Source of the DNA: Boothiomyces macroporosus
Lineage: Eukaryota; Chytridiomycota; Chytridiomycetes; Rhizophydiales; Terramycetaceae
Length of the DNA: 64,000 nucleotides
Assembly (NCBI GenBank): GCA_027604185.1
Contig: JADGKB010000018.1
Span: forward strand, 103,497-167,496
Direction: 5' to 3'
Under the pieces are notes generated by a model, which was given only the letters and a program-made list of their open reading frames with translations, did no database searches and was not told where the DNA came from. The position numbers and the translations under genes are program-made. This document shows, in pieces, positions 8,999 to 18,397 of the stretch. Numbering within the stretch: position 1 is the stretch's first letter; each line of letters starts with the position of its first letter.

Positions 8999-10414
8999 TC
9001 AAAGTAATAGATGGAAATTGAATTCTATAGATGCAATTCTGAATTTTGCAATACAAACTTCACTGAATTTGTTGTCACTAACTTGAAGGTATTTCAACTT
9101 GCCAGTGGAAATAATATGGAAAAAGTAAGGAAAACTGTCATCATCCAATGTGCCGTCAATTATCGATAAGCTGCTTATTGCCGTATCCCCAAAATATCTC
9201 GATATTTCTTTGACGCCAGTATTTCCAATTTTTCCTGGTAGAATAATTGTGGTTAGAGAGCTATTTTTCTGAAGTGCTTGGAAGAGCATACCAACTGATT
9301 TGGCAGTCATGTGGGTGTAAGATAGAAAAATAATTTCTGTAAAGTAAAGATTATGGATATTTTCAGCAATTTTGCTGCAGAGGCTGTCCCCATCATTACT
9401 CCTAAAGCAAATGGCGGTTAATTTAGAGTTTGCCGATGCTTCAAGGAGCGACGGTATCATAATTGGTGTGATATTGAGATCCAAGTAAGTAAGCTGAGAT
9501 GATGCCAGATTGTCAATCAGCTTTTTTTGAGTAGCGATAGTAATACTTCGGTCTTCACTCCATCTGTTTAATTTACAATTTGGCAACATTTGAAACACCA
9601 ACTGGATATCATCTGCGTTGTATTCATTACCCAACATCGCAAGCTCAGTCAATTTAGTTTTGGGCAGTGAATTAATTAATGCTTCGAATCCCAGTCTTCC
9701 AATTTGATTTTCCATCAATTCCAACACCTCCAACTTGGACTCTATGATTGCGGATGCAATAGCTACCGCACCATCGTCCATAATCTTGTTGAAATTCATC
9801 TTCAACTTGACTAGGTTTTTTATCCCTTTTGCTATTAGACTGACATCACTAGACGTCAGATCTAGGTTTATTAGCCATAGAGATGTAATATGGGTGAACT
9901 GTAACCTGTTTGCCAAAATAGTGCCGATGTTGCTGCACTCGCATTCAATCAGTTTCAGTTTCTCCAATTTGTTTGTATTTGCGAGAAGACTGTCCAAATA
10001 TCCCTGCAGGCTGAGATCATGCAGCATTAAATAAACAGGACGATGGAGATTGGAAATTGCTGCCAGATATGGTTCAAAGCTGTCCTTGATTTTTATATCT
10101 ACAATTCGCGACTTTGGCAAATGCGACAACAGAACACGAGGTTGATATTCCAAAACTGCACGTTCAAACTCCCAATTAATCATTTGCAAATATTTGATAG
10201 CACTTTCCTCTTCCATTCCATCTGGCACTGCCAAGAATAAATCTGGCCAAATCTGATTAATTCCGAGCTGAAAGTTCCTTGACAGAACCCAAAGGGGCTG
10301 AAATCGACGATGTATCTCTCGGTTGCCATGTCCCAAATTAAACACATCTTTTGCGGTTAAATATTTACAAATTTTCCCCTCTAGCAGTTCAAATGGTAAA
10401 GTGCAGATTGACAT
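8999..10414 (-). CDS. F-box-like leucine-rich-repeat protein 2
   Basis: A 471-residue intronless paralogue of the gene at 5498-6883. The N-terminus MSICTLPFELLEGKICKYLT is F-box-like; the rest is LRR of the ribonuclease-inhibitor type (LVKLKMNFNKIMDDGAVAIA, LEVLELMENQIGRLGFEALI). The ATG at 10414 is used because the longer frame starts at a TTG. It is divergent from 7TM gene A, with only 77 bp between the two start codons, so they share a promoter. Probable SCF substrate adaptor; the target is unknown. Confidence 0.72.
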   Translation of the reverse strand: MSICTLPFELLEGKICKYLTAKDVFNLGHGNREIHRRFQPLWVLSRNFQLGINQIWPDLFLAVPDGMEEESAIKYLQMINWEFERAVLEYQPRVLLSHLPKSRIVDIKIKDSFEPYLAAISNLHRPVYLMLHDLSLQGYLDSLLANTNKLEKLKLIECECSNIGTILANRLQFTHITSLWLINLDLTSSDVSLIAKGIKNLVKLKMNFNKIMDDGAVAIASAIIESKLEVLELMENQIGRLGFEALINSLPKTKLTELAMLGNEYNADDIQLVFQMLPNCKLNRWSEDRSITIATQKKLIDNLASSQLTYLDLNITPIMIPSLLEASANSKLTAICFRSNDGDSLCSKIAENIHNLYFTEIIFLSYTHMTAKSVGMLFQALQKNSSLTTIILPGKIGNTGVKEISRYFGDTAISSLSIIDGTLDDDSFPYFFHIISTGKLKYLQVSDNKFSEVCIAKFRIASIEFNFHLLL

Positions 10415-10450
10415 GAAGAAATTTTCAAGTTGGATGGGGATAGTTGGAAA

Positions 10451-10458
10451 TGACGTCG
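10451..10458. promoter_or_regulatory. CRE-like TGACGTCG before 7TM gene A
   Basis: TGACGTCG lies in the 77-bp divergent promoter, 41 bp before the ATG of 7TM gene A. TGACGT is the half-site for ATF/CREB-type bZIP proteins and recurs before six other 7TM genes here. Confidence 0.45.
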
Positions 10459-10491
10459 CCAACGAAAAAAGCTTTGATTTAATAGTCCTCG

Positions 10492-11976
10492 ATGGACATC
10501 TTCCAGTCTGGCTTCGTTACTGAAGAGTGTTCTAACGCGCCATTAACCATGTATTATTTGAACTCTACGAACGCGCAGTTGTACAATGTTTGGGCAGAGG
10601 AGATTACCGGTTTTGGTAATTGCGGTAACGATCCGCTTCCAGATGCAAAGGGATTTGGATGCTGCTCTTCATCGTTGGATCTCTCAGTGTCAGGAGGTTA
10701 TCGATCGCTGTCGTTTAATCAAGTGGATAATTCTCAAGATTTGGCAAATTCAATTCCTAATTCAGCAAATAATAGAAACTATTGCCATATTGTCTCTGGC
10801 AATAGTACAAATACAGGATTCTATGAAGGCTATTTCCTAGACACAAATAGTTGTCTAGACGGATTTATTCTTTGTACAACTTCCGAAATCAAGATATTCC
10901 CTCAAAGTCCGTGCAATGGATCCTATGAAACCTTTCCATTGACCTTTTTTGGTCAAAATGTATATTCCAACACCCTCGGCAACATCACGATTTCAATAGA
11001 CACTGTCTTATCTGGGACTGTAGCGTTTACCTGGACCACCTACTATCCAGGATCGATGATGGTTCCAGTGAACAAGTGTCCTATGGAAATTTTACAGCTT
11101 ATTACCATCATATTGGGGATCTTGGGATGGGTGTACGTGATTGCCATCCGACTGTATAAATTTTCAAAAGAACGGAAATTCATAAATGTATTTCTTCCTA
11201 TAGGACAAGCGATACTTCTTACAAAGACAATCATGTACACTTATGAAATTTACTCTATTATTGATAACCCACAAGCAGTTATCAATTTAGAAATTGCAAA
11301 TACTCTATTGTTTCTGGGACATTTGATACTGAGTTTGACAACTGCAAATATAGTTAATGAGATGCTTTTTCTAGGAAAAATTGGTAGAATCGTCATGTAC
11401 GTTGCAGTTACAATCGTTCACTTTTCCCTTGCTGGATTCCAGTACTTGTTTGCGATTGTTTACCTTTTCAATGTTGATCCTACCTTCTTGTTTGGGTTGA
11501 TAAAGTGGGAATCTACTGAAATTTGGCTGATATTTTTTGAAATGATATTCGACTGTATTCCACCAGGGCTACTACTTTACAAAGTATTCATATTCTCTCA
11601 AAACAAAACCTTTGTGAAAGGCGGACAACAGAAATTTGACAGCTTTCAAAAAAAACTCAAAATTCTTTTTTCAGTCCAGTTCCTAGTTGTTGCGCTATAC
11701 TTGATTATCCAATTTACATCAAGCTATACACGCATATATAGAACAGATAGAAATGCGTGGGCAACATTTGGCTTGGTCCAATTTCTAATCACCGTCCATT
11801 CGTGGGTGATTTTCAATTATTTTGAAGAGCTAAAAATGATTACTAAAGAAGTTTTCATGAACAAATCATCCTATGTTCCAAAAGCGATTTTAGATGAAAA
11901 TAGGACTGCCGTCAGTAAAGGCAAATCCCATAGCAAGTTATTGGGAGAATCGCAAAGGGAATTAAAAAGTAAATAA
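10492..11976 (+). CDS. 7TM protein A, Cys-rich ectodomain family
   Basis: A 494-residue intronless protein. Residues 1-200 form a Cys-rich, N-glycosylation-rich domain with the family marks FQSGFVTEEC, NCGNDP, GCCSSSLDLS, YCH and the exit motif VPVNKCPMEI. Seven hydrophobic helices follow at about 202-222, 230-256, 265-290, 298-322, 338-362, 388-410 and 420-445. Helix 5 contains FDCIPPG, and YRTDRNAWATFG precedes helix 7. There is no signal peptide, so the Cys-rich part would need helix 1 as a reverse signal-anchor to reach the outside. A receptor role is inferred from topology; no known GPCR family is recognised. Its AATAAA overlaps the TAA stop, and the convergent oxidoreductase gene ends only 10 bp away. 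Confidence 0.8.
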   Translation: MDIFQSGFVTEECSNAPLTMYYLNSTNAQLYNVWAEEITGFGNCGNDPLPDAKGFGCCSSSLDLSVSGGYRSLSFNQVDNSQDLANSIPNSANNRNYCHIVSGNSTNTGFYEGYFLDTNSCLDGFILCTTSEIKIFPQSPCNGSYETFPLTFFGQNVYSNTLGNITISIDTVLSGTVAFTWTTYYPGSMMVPVNKCPMEILQLITIILGILGWVYVIAIRLYKFSKERKFINVFLPIGQAILLTKTIMYTYEIYSIIDNPQAVINLEIANTLLFLGHLILSLTTANIVNEMLFLGKIGRIVMYVAVTIVHFSLAGFQYLFAIVYLFNVDPTFLFGLIKWESTEIWLIFFEMIFDCIPPGLLLYKVFIFSQNKTFVKGGQQKFDSFQKKLKILFSVQFLVVALYLIIQFTSSYTRIYRTDRNAWATFGLVQFLITVHSWVIFNYFEELKMITKEVFMNKSSYVPKAILDENRTAVSKGKSHSKLLGESQRELKSK

Positions 11977-11986
11977 AGCAGATTTA

Positions 11987-13068
11987 TTACGCTTGCTTTT
12001 TCCAAGATGAGGCGCTTTCTTTTGTAGGGACAAGAATAATTTTCCCAGTGTTTTTACGGTCTTCCATGTATTGGTGAGCGGCACCAACATCTTCAAAGGC
12101 AAATACAGAGTCTACGACTGGTCTAACCCAACCGCTTTCAACTCCATCCAGTATACCTTGAATTGCACCACGATATTCTTCAAGCATATCAAACATGTGT
12201 CCCAGATTCACACCAAATACACCTTTGTTATCATCCATCAGTTTTAGAGGGGACCATTTGGGCATGTTGAACAAGAAATTGAGGAATGCAAATGCCTTGC
12301 TAATGATGTTCATCTCACCCAAGTCACTTAATGATGAGGCTCCAAACATTCCTAACCTTCCAGTCTTTTTCAAAAGAGAGTAGTTTACATTCCATTCCTT
12401 TCCACCGATAGGGTCGATAATCAAATCTACACCTTTGCCTTCAGTGATAGCCAGCACTCTATTTCTGACATTTTCAGTTCGGTAGTCAATAGCATGATGC
12501 AATCCGTGTGATTTTAAAAAGTCGTGCTTTCTTCCAGACGCAGTTCCGATTGTTTTTGCGCCTAAATGAAGGGCAATATCAATTGCGGCCAATCCAACAC
12601 TACCGCCAGCATTTTGAATGAGTACAGTTTGATCTTTGCGCAAGCCTCCCATTTCGTAAATCAATACCCAAGCTGTGGTGTATACAACCAAAATACTAGC
12701 AGCATCAATAAATGAGAGCGAATCTGGAATAACAAACGTGTAAGATTTAGGTGTGACTGCGTATTCTTGTTGGCTGTTGAATCTTGTAAACGCAACTACT
12801 CGCTTGTTCAAAAGTTCAGTTGCATCAGGGCCTTGTATTAATAGATATTACCTGTCTTGTCTACCACACCTGCTACTTCATATCCCATCGTGGTTGGGAA
12901 AGATGGAGCATCAGGATATAATCCTTTTCTCGCCATAATATCTGCAAAGTTCAGCCCAGCAGCTTCAACCTTGATTCTGATTTCACTTCCAGATGGTTCT
13001 GGTATTGGCTTATCCGCATTCTGCAAGATTGAAGGGGGGCCAGCTTTTGGGATTACAATGCTTTTCAT
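11987..13068 (-). CDS. Zinc-less MDR quinone oxidoreductase-like protein
   Basis: A 353-residue medium-chain dehydrogenase/reductase of the quinone oxidoreductase/VAT1 type, expected to use NADPH to reduce quinones or enones in the cytosol. The GroES-like half is N-terminal (IVIPKAGPPSILQ, GLNFADIMARKG). The Rossmann half carries NAGGSVGLAAIDIALHLGAK, corresponding to the family's (A/S)GGVG nucleotide loop. One 20-nt intron at 12832-12851 joins DKTG to PDATELLN. The ATG at 13068 is used; the upstream extension begins with GTG. The catalytic-zinc ligands of alcohol dehydrogenases are not apparent. The TAA stop overlaps AATAAA. Confidence 0.88.
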
Positions 13069-13268
13069 TGATTTAAAAATAATTTTTCCCAGCTTAAATA
13101 CTGGCCGAAAAAAGGGCCACAAGTGTGCAAGAAATGCCGCAGACTTTCGCACACATTAAGTTGCCTCCGCCCGTCGGGTTTGGTGAAACAAAGTCCAGCT
13201 GCACTAAATAGAAATGTGTCGCAATATCAAGTGTATGAATTGCATGTAGTTTATTACTGTTTATATAT

Positions 13269-13811
13269 TCAGTCACAATCGATTTGATGGCCTATCAGGA
13301 CTGGTTTGTAGTTGAAATCCAATGCAAAGAGCGCTTTGCTCAGGGCAGTATCATCAATGGCAGCATCAAGGTTGTTCCACAGATGAATTGTCTTTGTCGA
13401 AAAATCAACAGCGACCTTGGGGTATAGCTGCTCCAAACTGTTTTTAACTCGATTGGCGCACCCTTCGCACTTTATCCCATCGAGCTTGTAATCATATTTA
13501 TTGAAACATTTACCAGGTTGATTGTGTTTGAAGTTATTGTAGAATGAAACAATGTCTTGCGAAAGCATGATCAGAATAGTTAAAAGAAGCTGTGTGTATT
13601 TCCTATTTTTTAGCTGCATGAACAGGAACGGAAGAACTAGTAGTGAGAATTCCAGTCGGTAGGGAGTTAGTACCGCAAATCCGGCACAGTTGAGTGAAAA
13701 GTAGTTGAATATCAGTTGAATCATGCAACACGAACTGCTTAAAATCGCCAGCCCAAATGCCACGAAATCTTTCATTAAAAAAGGAATCAAAATTGGTTGG
13801 ATAACGTTCAT
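13269..13811 (-). CDS. MerT-MerP-like metal transporter fusion
   Basis: A 180-residue protein. The N-terminal two thirds has about three hydrophobic helices and the vicinal-cysteine motif SSSCCMIQLIFNYFSLNCAG, closely resembling bacterial mercuric transporter MerT. The C-terminal 70 residues form an HMA domain (KLDGIKCEGCANRVKNSLE, with the metal-binding CxxC as CEGC), like the periplasmic MerP. In bacteria, MerP hands Hg(II) to MerT for import to MerA; fusions of the two parts are known in some eukaryotes. The metal here could be Hg or Cu and cannot be told. No mercuric reductase is visible nearby. It is divergent from 7TM gene B with 79 bp between start codons. Confidence 0.78.
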   Translation of the reverse strand: MNVIQPILIPFLMKDFVAFGLAILSSSCCMIQLIFNYFSLNCAGFAVLTPYRLEFSLLVLPFLFMQLKNRKYTQLLLTILIMLSQDIVSFYNNFKHNQPGKCFNKYDYKLDGIKCEGCANRVKNSLEQLYPKVAVDFSTKTIHLWNNLDAAIDDTALSKALFALDFNYKPVLIGHQIDCD

Positions 13812-13827
13812 AAAAATCAGTATGGTG

Positions 13828-13835
13828 TGACGTCA
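13828..13835. promoter_or_regulatory. Perfect CRE (TGACGTCA) before 7TM gene B
   Basis: The palindrome TGACGTCA lies between the MerT-MerP-like gene and 7TM gene B, 63 bp before the gene B ATG. This is the canonical ATF/CREB site. Confidence 0.5.
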
Positions 13836-13890
13836 TACTGAACGGAACAATAGATTAAGACGTGAGCGTTATTTTGCTTTTCTGTTTAGT

Positions 13891-15345
13891 ATGCTCGTAT
13901 TTCAGTCAGTGTTTAATAGCGAACAATGTTCAGATATTCCAATATCCATGTACACCCTTGACAGTCGACAGTCGCGTTTGTTTAAACTTGCCAGCATATA
14001 TAATCCGCCGTTTCCTAGGTGTGGGTTGGAAACCTATTCAGATCCAAATGGAGTGGGGTGTTGTTACTCGTCTTTTGATTTGACACTTTCGATGGGATAT
14101 CCATCATTCTCCTTTGCCAAGATTCTCGACCCGACAACCTACTCTAATCTAATGCCAAAATCTTCTATCAATCAGAATTACTGCCATATTATATATGGCA
14201 ACAGCACAATTTATGAAGGCTACTACCTTAACTCTGGAAATTGTCTTGATAATCGTATTACTTGCACCAATGGAATTTTGAATATTTATAATGCTTCATC
14301 AGGTTGCAATGGGGCTTACGAATCATTTGCAATTACTCCAATTGCAAACAATGTGGTTTCAAATTACTTTGGCAATCTGACGATTTCTTTTGACTCTATC
14401 CAGTCAGCGTCTCAGACTTATCAATGGACTACTTTTTTCCCATTAGCACTAATGGTTCCAGAAAATAAATGCCCCATGGAGATAATACAAACCGCTGGTT
14501 TGGCGATAGCTTTTCTTGGTCTTATTTACGTGATTGCAATCCGATTACTCAGGTTTTACAAAGATAGAAGGTTCAGCAATGTTATACTACCGATTGCGCA
14601 AATGATGCTTCTAGTTCGAATTATCCTCTATGTGTATACAACTTATGCCGATTATATTCCTGACAGCTCCATCTTGGCCATTACGATCGTCCTGTCCTTT
14701 TTCTTTTTGGGCCACCTGGTACTTGGATTGACATCCGCCAATATTATCTCCAAAATTTTGTTTGGAAACAAGTGGCAAACATTTTCATTGTACCTTTTGG
14801 TAGTAATTGTTCACTTTGGGCTCATGGGATTTCTATATGTTGAAACTGTGTATGAAGCTGAACATTTGAATATGTCCTTCTTTGCGAAAAACAGTGTTGC
14901 AATCAACTCATTGCAGACATATTACATATTTGCAGAAATGATGTTTGACTGTATTCCTCCTGGTGTTCTACTGTATAAAGTTTTGAAACTCACCAGATCA
15001 AAAAAGATGACTACAGTAGCGAAAAGTAAATATGGCTATTTTAAAAAGAAGCTGCTCATCCTGTTTGGAGTGCAATCCTTGGTAGTTATAGCCCTTTTGA
15101 TTTTCCAACTTGCGAAAACATATACTAATTGGTATCGAACAGATCGAAATGCCTGGTGCGTATTCGGTATATCTAACTTCCTGATTGTAATTCACGCTTT
15201 GGTTATTTTCCACTATTTTGAAGAATTAAAGATTATTACCCAGGAAGTGTTTGTGAAGAAGGCTTCTTTCACACCAAAGTACAACGACCACGCTACATTA
15301 GCACATCCAATTAAGTTGAATGGTAGCAAAGAGTTGCTCGAATAA
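13891..15345 (+). CDS. 7TM protein B, Cys-rich ectodomain family
   Basis: A 484-residue intronless protein, closest to A and C. The ectodomain marks are FQSVFNSEQC, RCGLETYS, GCCYSSFDLT, YCH and VPENKCPMEI. Seven helices begin at about residue 200; helix 5 holds FDCIPPGVLLYK and YRTDRNAWCVFG precedes helix 7, followed by HYFEELKIITQEVF. Like A it starts almost directly at the FQ motif and lacks a signal peptide. The stop TAA lies within AATAAA. It stands immediately before a decayed copy of the same family (15401-15660). Confidence 0.8.
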   Translation: MLVFQSVFNSEQCSDIPISMYTLDSRQSRLFKLASIYNPPFPRCGLETYSDPNGVGCCYSSFDLTLSMGYPSFSFAKILDPTTYSNLMPKSSINQNYCHIIYGNSTIYEGYYLNSGNCLDNRITCTNGILNIYNASSGCNGAYESFAITPIANNVVSNYFGNLTISFDSIQSASQTYQWTTFFPLALMVPENKCPMEIIQTAGLAIAFLGLIYVIAIRLLRFYKDRRFSNVILPIAQMMLLVRIILYVYTTYADYIPDSSILAITIVLSFFFLGHLVLGLTSANIISKILFGNKWQTFSLYLLVVIVHFGLMGFLYVETVYEAEHLNMSFFAKNSVAINSLQTYYIFAEMMFDCIPPGVLLYKVLKLTRSKKMTTVAKSKYGYFKKKLLILFGVQSLVVIALLIFQLAKTYTNWYRTDRNAWCVFGISNFLIVIHALVIFHYFEELKIITQEVFVKKASFTPKYNDHATLAHPIKLNGSKELLE

Positions 15346-15400
15346 ACCTTTTCATTACCCTCTGCTGCGAACAATGACTTTTTACTAAGCTCCAACGAGG

Positions 15401-15660
15401 GCATTTCAAACCAGGAAGATTGCCCAAGTCTTCCAAGCGCCGTATACTATCTGGAACTAAATCAATTCGTTGTGCTTGATCTGGTTACCGATTGCAATCC
15501 CCAATTAATTGATGTGGATGACCCATAGCCAAATAGTTTCGCTTGCCGCACATCATCTTTAGATCTGTCACCCACTCCTAGTTTTCCATTAATTTTAGTT
15601 AACATGGTTAAAGGCATATTCCATTTTGTAGAAGTAACACAAATTCTCGTTGTATGACTA
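15401..15660 (+). pseudogene. Decayed 7TM family copy (ectodomain fragment)
   Basis: Between intact genes B and C, the + strand still encodes family blocks. FQT is read at 15404 in one frame. A shifted frame then reads EDCPSLPSAVYYLELNQ, a stop codon (TAG at about 15526), and then ACRTSSLDLS. These align in order with gene C: FQAGYFTEEC, PPSTVYYLPSNQ and ISCCTSSLDLS. There is a frameshift near the start, an internal stop, loss of one cysteine of the CC pair, and no transmembrane part. It is a dead or truncated duplicate and marks tandem expansion of this family at the locus. Confidence 0.7.
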
Positions 15661-16098
15661 TGCTCTCATTATTTTCCACTAGTACAAAGAGTTGAAAACA
15701 GCTACTTTGAAAGTTACTATTATGAACCAAAAGCGCAAACCAAATAGGTTCAGGCCGAGGTAATGCAAAGGTCAGCAGGCAAAGTGGAAGTGTTTGGAAC
15801 TGATAAATCCTCTGGTACCGAGTTAGTATAGTATAAATTTGATTAACTGACTATCACCGAATATATGATTGTGTAAACCCGTTTGACAGCGCGATAACTT
15901 CCCCTGCATCTAGTATTTGGATACTTCCAACTTTGCAAACAGAGTTGTACTACAATCAACCAAAGTATGCTTTTACCAGTTGCGAGCATTATAATTGATC
16001 GGTAACACATGTTTTCATTATTAATTTTTCCATTATTCACGACATAAAGTAAACAATGGCAGTTTTCTTTTGCTCATTCGAACACATTCTTTAATATA
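15661..16098. other. Intergenic region before 7TM gene C
   Basis: About 440 bp without a supported gene. It follows the pseudogene and may be the remainder of that lost copy, but I see no further alignable blocks. No TGACGT motif is present here, unlike the promoters of most family members. Confidence 0.4.
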
Positions 16099-17541
16099 AT
16101 GAATATATTCCAGGCAGGATATTTTACCGAAGAATGCGGAGATCCCCCTAGCACAGTATACTACTTGCCCTCTAACCAATCAGCTCTGTACGGTCTGGTT
16201 ACGGAAGAATATGAACCACTTGGTTACTGTGGCTTCAATCCAAAACCACAGTCAAATGGAATCAGCTGCTGTACCTCCTCATTGGATTTATCTATGACTT
16301 ATGGTTACCATTCCATATCAATGAACTATGTACTGAATGACAATCTCGAGCAATATTTCCCAGCAAAGTCCATAAACCAGCAATACTGCCATGTAATTTC
16401 ATACAATAGTAGTAAGAGCGGATACTATGAAGCTTTTTTTCTCAGCTCGGGTGAATGCTTTGACAAGCATTACAGATGTACTCCTCAAGAATTCCAAATA
16501 TACCAAAATGAAAGCTGTTTCGGCAATACCGAACGTTTTCAAATAGATGGACAGGTAGGAAATGTTACTTCTGCAATACTGGGCAATTTAGGACTTTCCT
16601 TGATGACTATTACGGAGGGTCAAGTTTATTTTACCTGGACTACATATTTTCCTCCATCATTGTTAGTACCCTTAAACAAATGTCCAATGGAGATTATTCA
16701 GACCACATGCATTACTATTAGCATTGTCGGTTACATTTATGTAATCTTTATACGGTTAATTCGATATGCAAAAGTACGAAAATCAATGAACCTATTCATG
16801 CCCCTCGCACAGCTCATGCTACTAACGCGTATAATCCTTGCGACGTGTACACAGTATGCTCAAAATTGGAGTCAAATGCAAGTGCTCATAGTCGAATTTT
16901 TGATTGACATTTTCCTTTTGGGACACTTGATCCTTGGATTGACGACATGCAACATAATTGTAGATATAATATCTCCAAAGAAAATTTATGTGATCGCGCT
17001 ATACACACTAGTCGTCTTGGAACACTTTGCGATATTTGGATTGACCTATGTATATGATATATTGAGCTTTTTTGACCCAGCCTCAATCTGGACATTTACT
17101 CCAATTCAAAATCTGCCAACCGTACACTATTTGATTGAAATATTATGGGATTCGATACCGCCTGGACTGTTGCTGTACAAAATTACAATATTAATCAAAG
17201 ACAAAAAATTACCAATGAATTCCAGACAAAAATACTCGCAATTTCAAAAGAAACTGATTGCACTCTTTGGAATCCAACTACTAGTCCTCCTATCTTATTT
17301 ACTTTTGTTTGTCACTTCAACTTGGACTTTAGTCTTTCGAACAGATCGAAACCAATGGTCAACTTTTGGAATTTCTCAGTTTCTTTTATCAATTCATGCA
17401 CTGGTGATTTTCCATTACTTTGAAGAATTGAAATCTATCACGCAAGAAGTTTTGGTCAGAAAACCTACTCCAATACCAAAAGTGAGGGAAGATAGAACTG
17501 CAGCTAATATCTTTAGTGAGGATTATTTGAATAAAGATTAA
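16099..17541 (+). CDS. 7TM protein C, Cys-rich ectodomain family
   Basis: A 480-residue intronless member of the A/B/C subgroup. The ectodomain has FQAGYFTEEC, YCGFNPKP, SCCTSSLDLS, YCH and VPLNKCPMEI. Seven helices start near residue 200, with WDSIPPGLLLYK in helix 5 and FRTDRNQWSTFG before helix 7, then HYFEELKSITQEV. There is no signal peptide; the ATG lies three codons before FQ, as in A and B. It is the A-C subgroup member without a TGACGT element upstream. The function is unknown; a cell-surface receptor or sensor is inferred. Confidence 0.8.
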   Translation: MNIFQAGYFTEECGDPPSTVYYLPSNQSALYGLVTEEYEPLGYCGFNPKPQSNGISCCTSSLDLSMTYGYHSISMNYVLNDNLEQYFPAKSINQQYCHVISYNSSKSGYYEAFFLSSGECFDKHYRCTPQEFQIYQNESCFGNTERFQIDGQVGNVTSAILGNLGLSLMTITEGQVYFTWTTYFPPSLLVPLNKCPMEIIQTTCITISIVGYIYVIFIRLIRYAKVRKSMNLFMPLAQLMLLTRIILATCTQYAQNWSQMQVLIVEFLIDIFLLGHLILGLTTCNIIVDIISPKKIYVIALYTLVVLEHFAIFGLTYVYDILSFFDPASIWTFTPIQNLPTVHYLIEILWDSIPPGLLLYKITILIKDKKLPMNSRQKYSQFQKKLIALFGIQLLVLLSYLLLFVTSTWTLVFRTDRNQWSTFGISQFLLSIHALVIFHYFEELKSITQEVLVRKPTPIPKVREDRTAANIFSEDYLNKD

Positions 17542-17559
17542 TCGCAGATATTTTATTGT

Positions 17560-17808
17560 TCATTTGCTGGTGTAACAAGTAGTTGCGTTGACTTTGGAGC
17601 GATAGTTGCTACATCCAGCACGACCGCAAGCAGCATAACAAGGGTAATTGTGGACACACTCTCCAAAGCAGTTGTTGTATGGATTGTTCCATTGATAGCC
17701 TACTGGGCGACAAAAGGTTTGGCCAGGATATGGGGTGCAATCTACGGTTAGTTGACCTTGATTGTGGTTAGCGGAAACGATGGCAAAGAGACCAAACAAG
17801 TAGTGCAT
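17560..17808 (-). CDS. Small secreted cysteine-rich protein
   Basis: An 82-residue protein with a signal peptide (MHYLFGLFAIVSA) and a mature part of about 69 residues carrying eight cysteines (CTPYPGQTFC, NNCFGECVHNYPCYAACG, GC, TTC), consistent with four disulfides. It is chosen to start at 17808 because a TATAAAAATA element on the minus strand (17829-17838) lies 30 bp before that ATG; the longer upstream frame would place the TATA inside coding DNA. No family is recognised. Small secreted Cys-rich proteins in fungi include effectors, antimicrobial peptides and wall proteins, and none can be chosen here. The gene is convergent with 7TM gene C, 18 bp apart. Confidence 0.68.
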   Translation of the reverse strand: MHYLFGLFAIVSANHNQGQLTVDCTPYPGQTFCRPVGYQWNNPYNNCFGECVHNYPCYAACGRAGCSNYRSKVNATTCYTSK

Positions 17809-17828
17809 TTGGAGATACTCAATCCTCC

Positions 17829-17838
17829 TATTTTTATA
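17829..17838 (-). promoter_or_regulatory. TATA box of the small secreted Cys-rich gene
   Basis: Reads TATAAAAATA on the minus strand, 30 bp before the ATG at 17808. It decides the start choice for that gene. Confidence 0.55.
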
Positions 17839-18361
17839 GTCTTTTGAAGCATGTGGAACACACGTTGGTTCCCTAACTGTGCCATTTTCGTGCTTTATTT
17901 CAATGCACAGCGCAGCAGAAGCGTGATCTTGGTATTTCTCTCTTGCAATCAAGAAATCTTGACTGTTACCGTTCTTTTAATGCTGCCAATGTTGAGCGAG
18001 CGGTAAAGCGAAATCAAGCATTCCAGAGATGCAATGTTCTTTTAAAAACAGAAACTAAACGGTCCCAAAGGTGCGATTTCGAAATTATATCTGTACTGTT
18101 AGTTTGAAAAAAGTAGTAAATTGTATGAGTGTCTTTGACGAGGCGGACCCGGCATTGGTTGTAGGTAATTTTAATCCATTCAATGATTCTGATGTGTTTA
18201 CAAAGAATTCCAATCGATTATAGAAAACCATTATAGGGAATTATTGTATCTGTAGTTTATCCATTCGGCGAAATGAGCTCTCGGCAATGACGAATTGGCT
18301 GAGACCTTAACAGGAAATCAAAGGATGATTAATATTCGGGCATTCCGAATTAGAATGTATC
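17839..18361. other. Intergenic region with a 33-residue NPF-containing ORF
   Basis: An ATG at 18125 opens a short + frame (MSVFDEADPALVVGNFNPFN then 13 more residues) that ends at 18223. The acidic, NPF-containing start recalls the N-terminus of SCAMP-type membrane proteins, but no membrane helices follow, so it could be a gene remnant or chance. Nothing else is supported in this stretch. Confidence 0.25.
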
Positions 18362-18369
18362 TATATAAA
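18362..18369 (+). promoter_or_regulatory. TATA box of the GATase gene
   Basis: TATATAAA lies 36 bp before the ATG at 18398, supporting the very short first exon of that gene. Confidence 0.55.
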
Positions 18370-18397
18370 CTAGCACCAAGACAAGTCTCTAAATAAG

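Noticed and set aside
13862..13910. Hydrophobic leader for 7TM gene B joined by a 17-nt intron
   Set aside because: The frame reads a signal-like ILLFCL and joins in phase, but no ATG precedes it (a stop codon lies just upstream) and 17 nt is below the shortest supported intron.
15843..16040. Minus-strand 65-codon frame with one hydrophobic stretch upstream of 7TM gene C
   Set aside because: No promoter element, no recognisable domain and no AATAAA at its end; it lies in the presumed upstream region of gene C.
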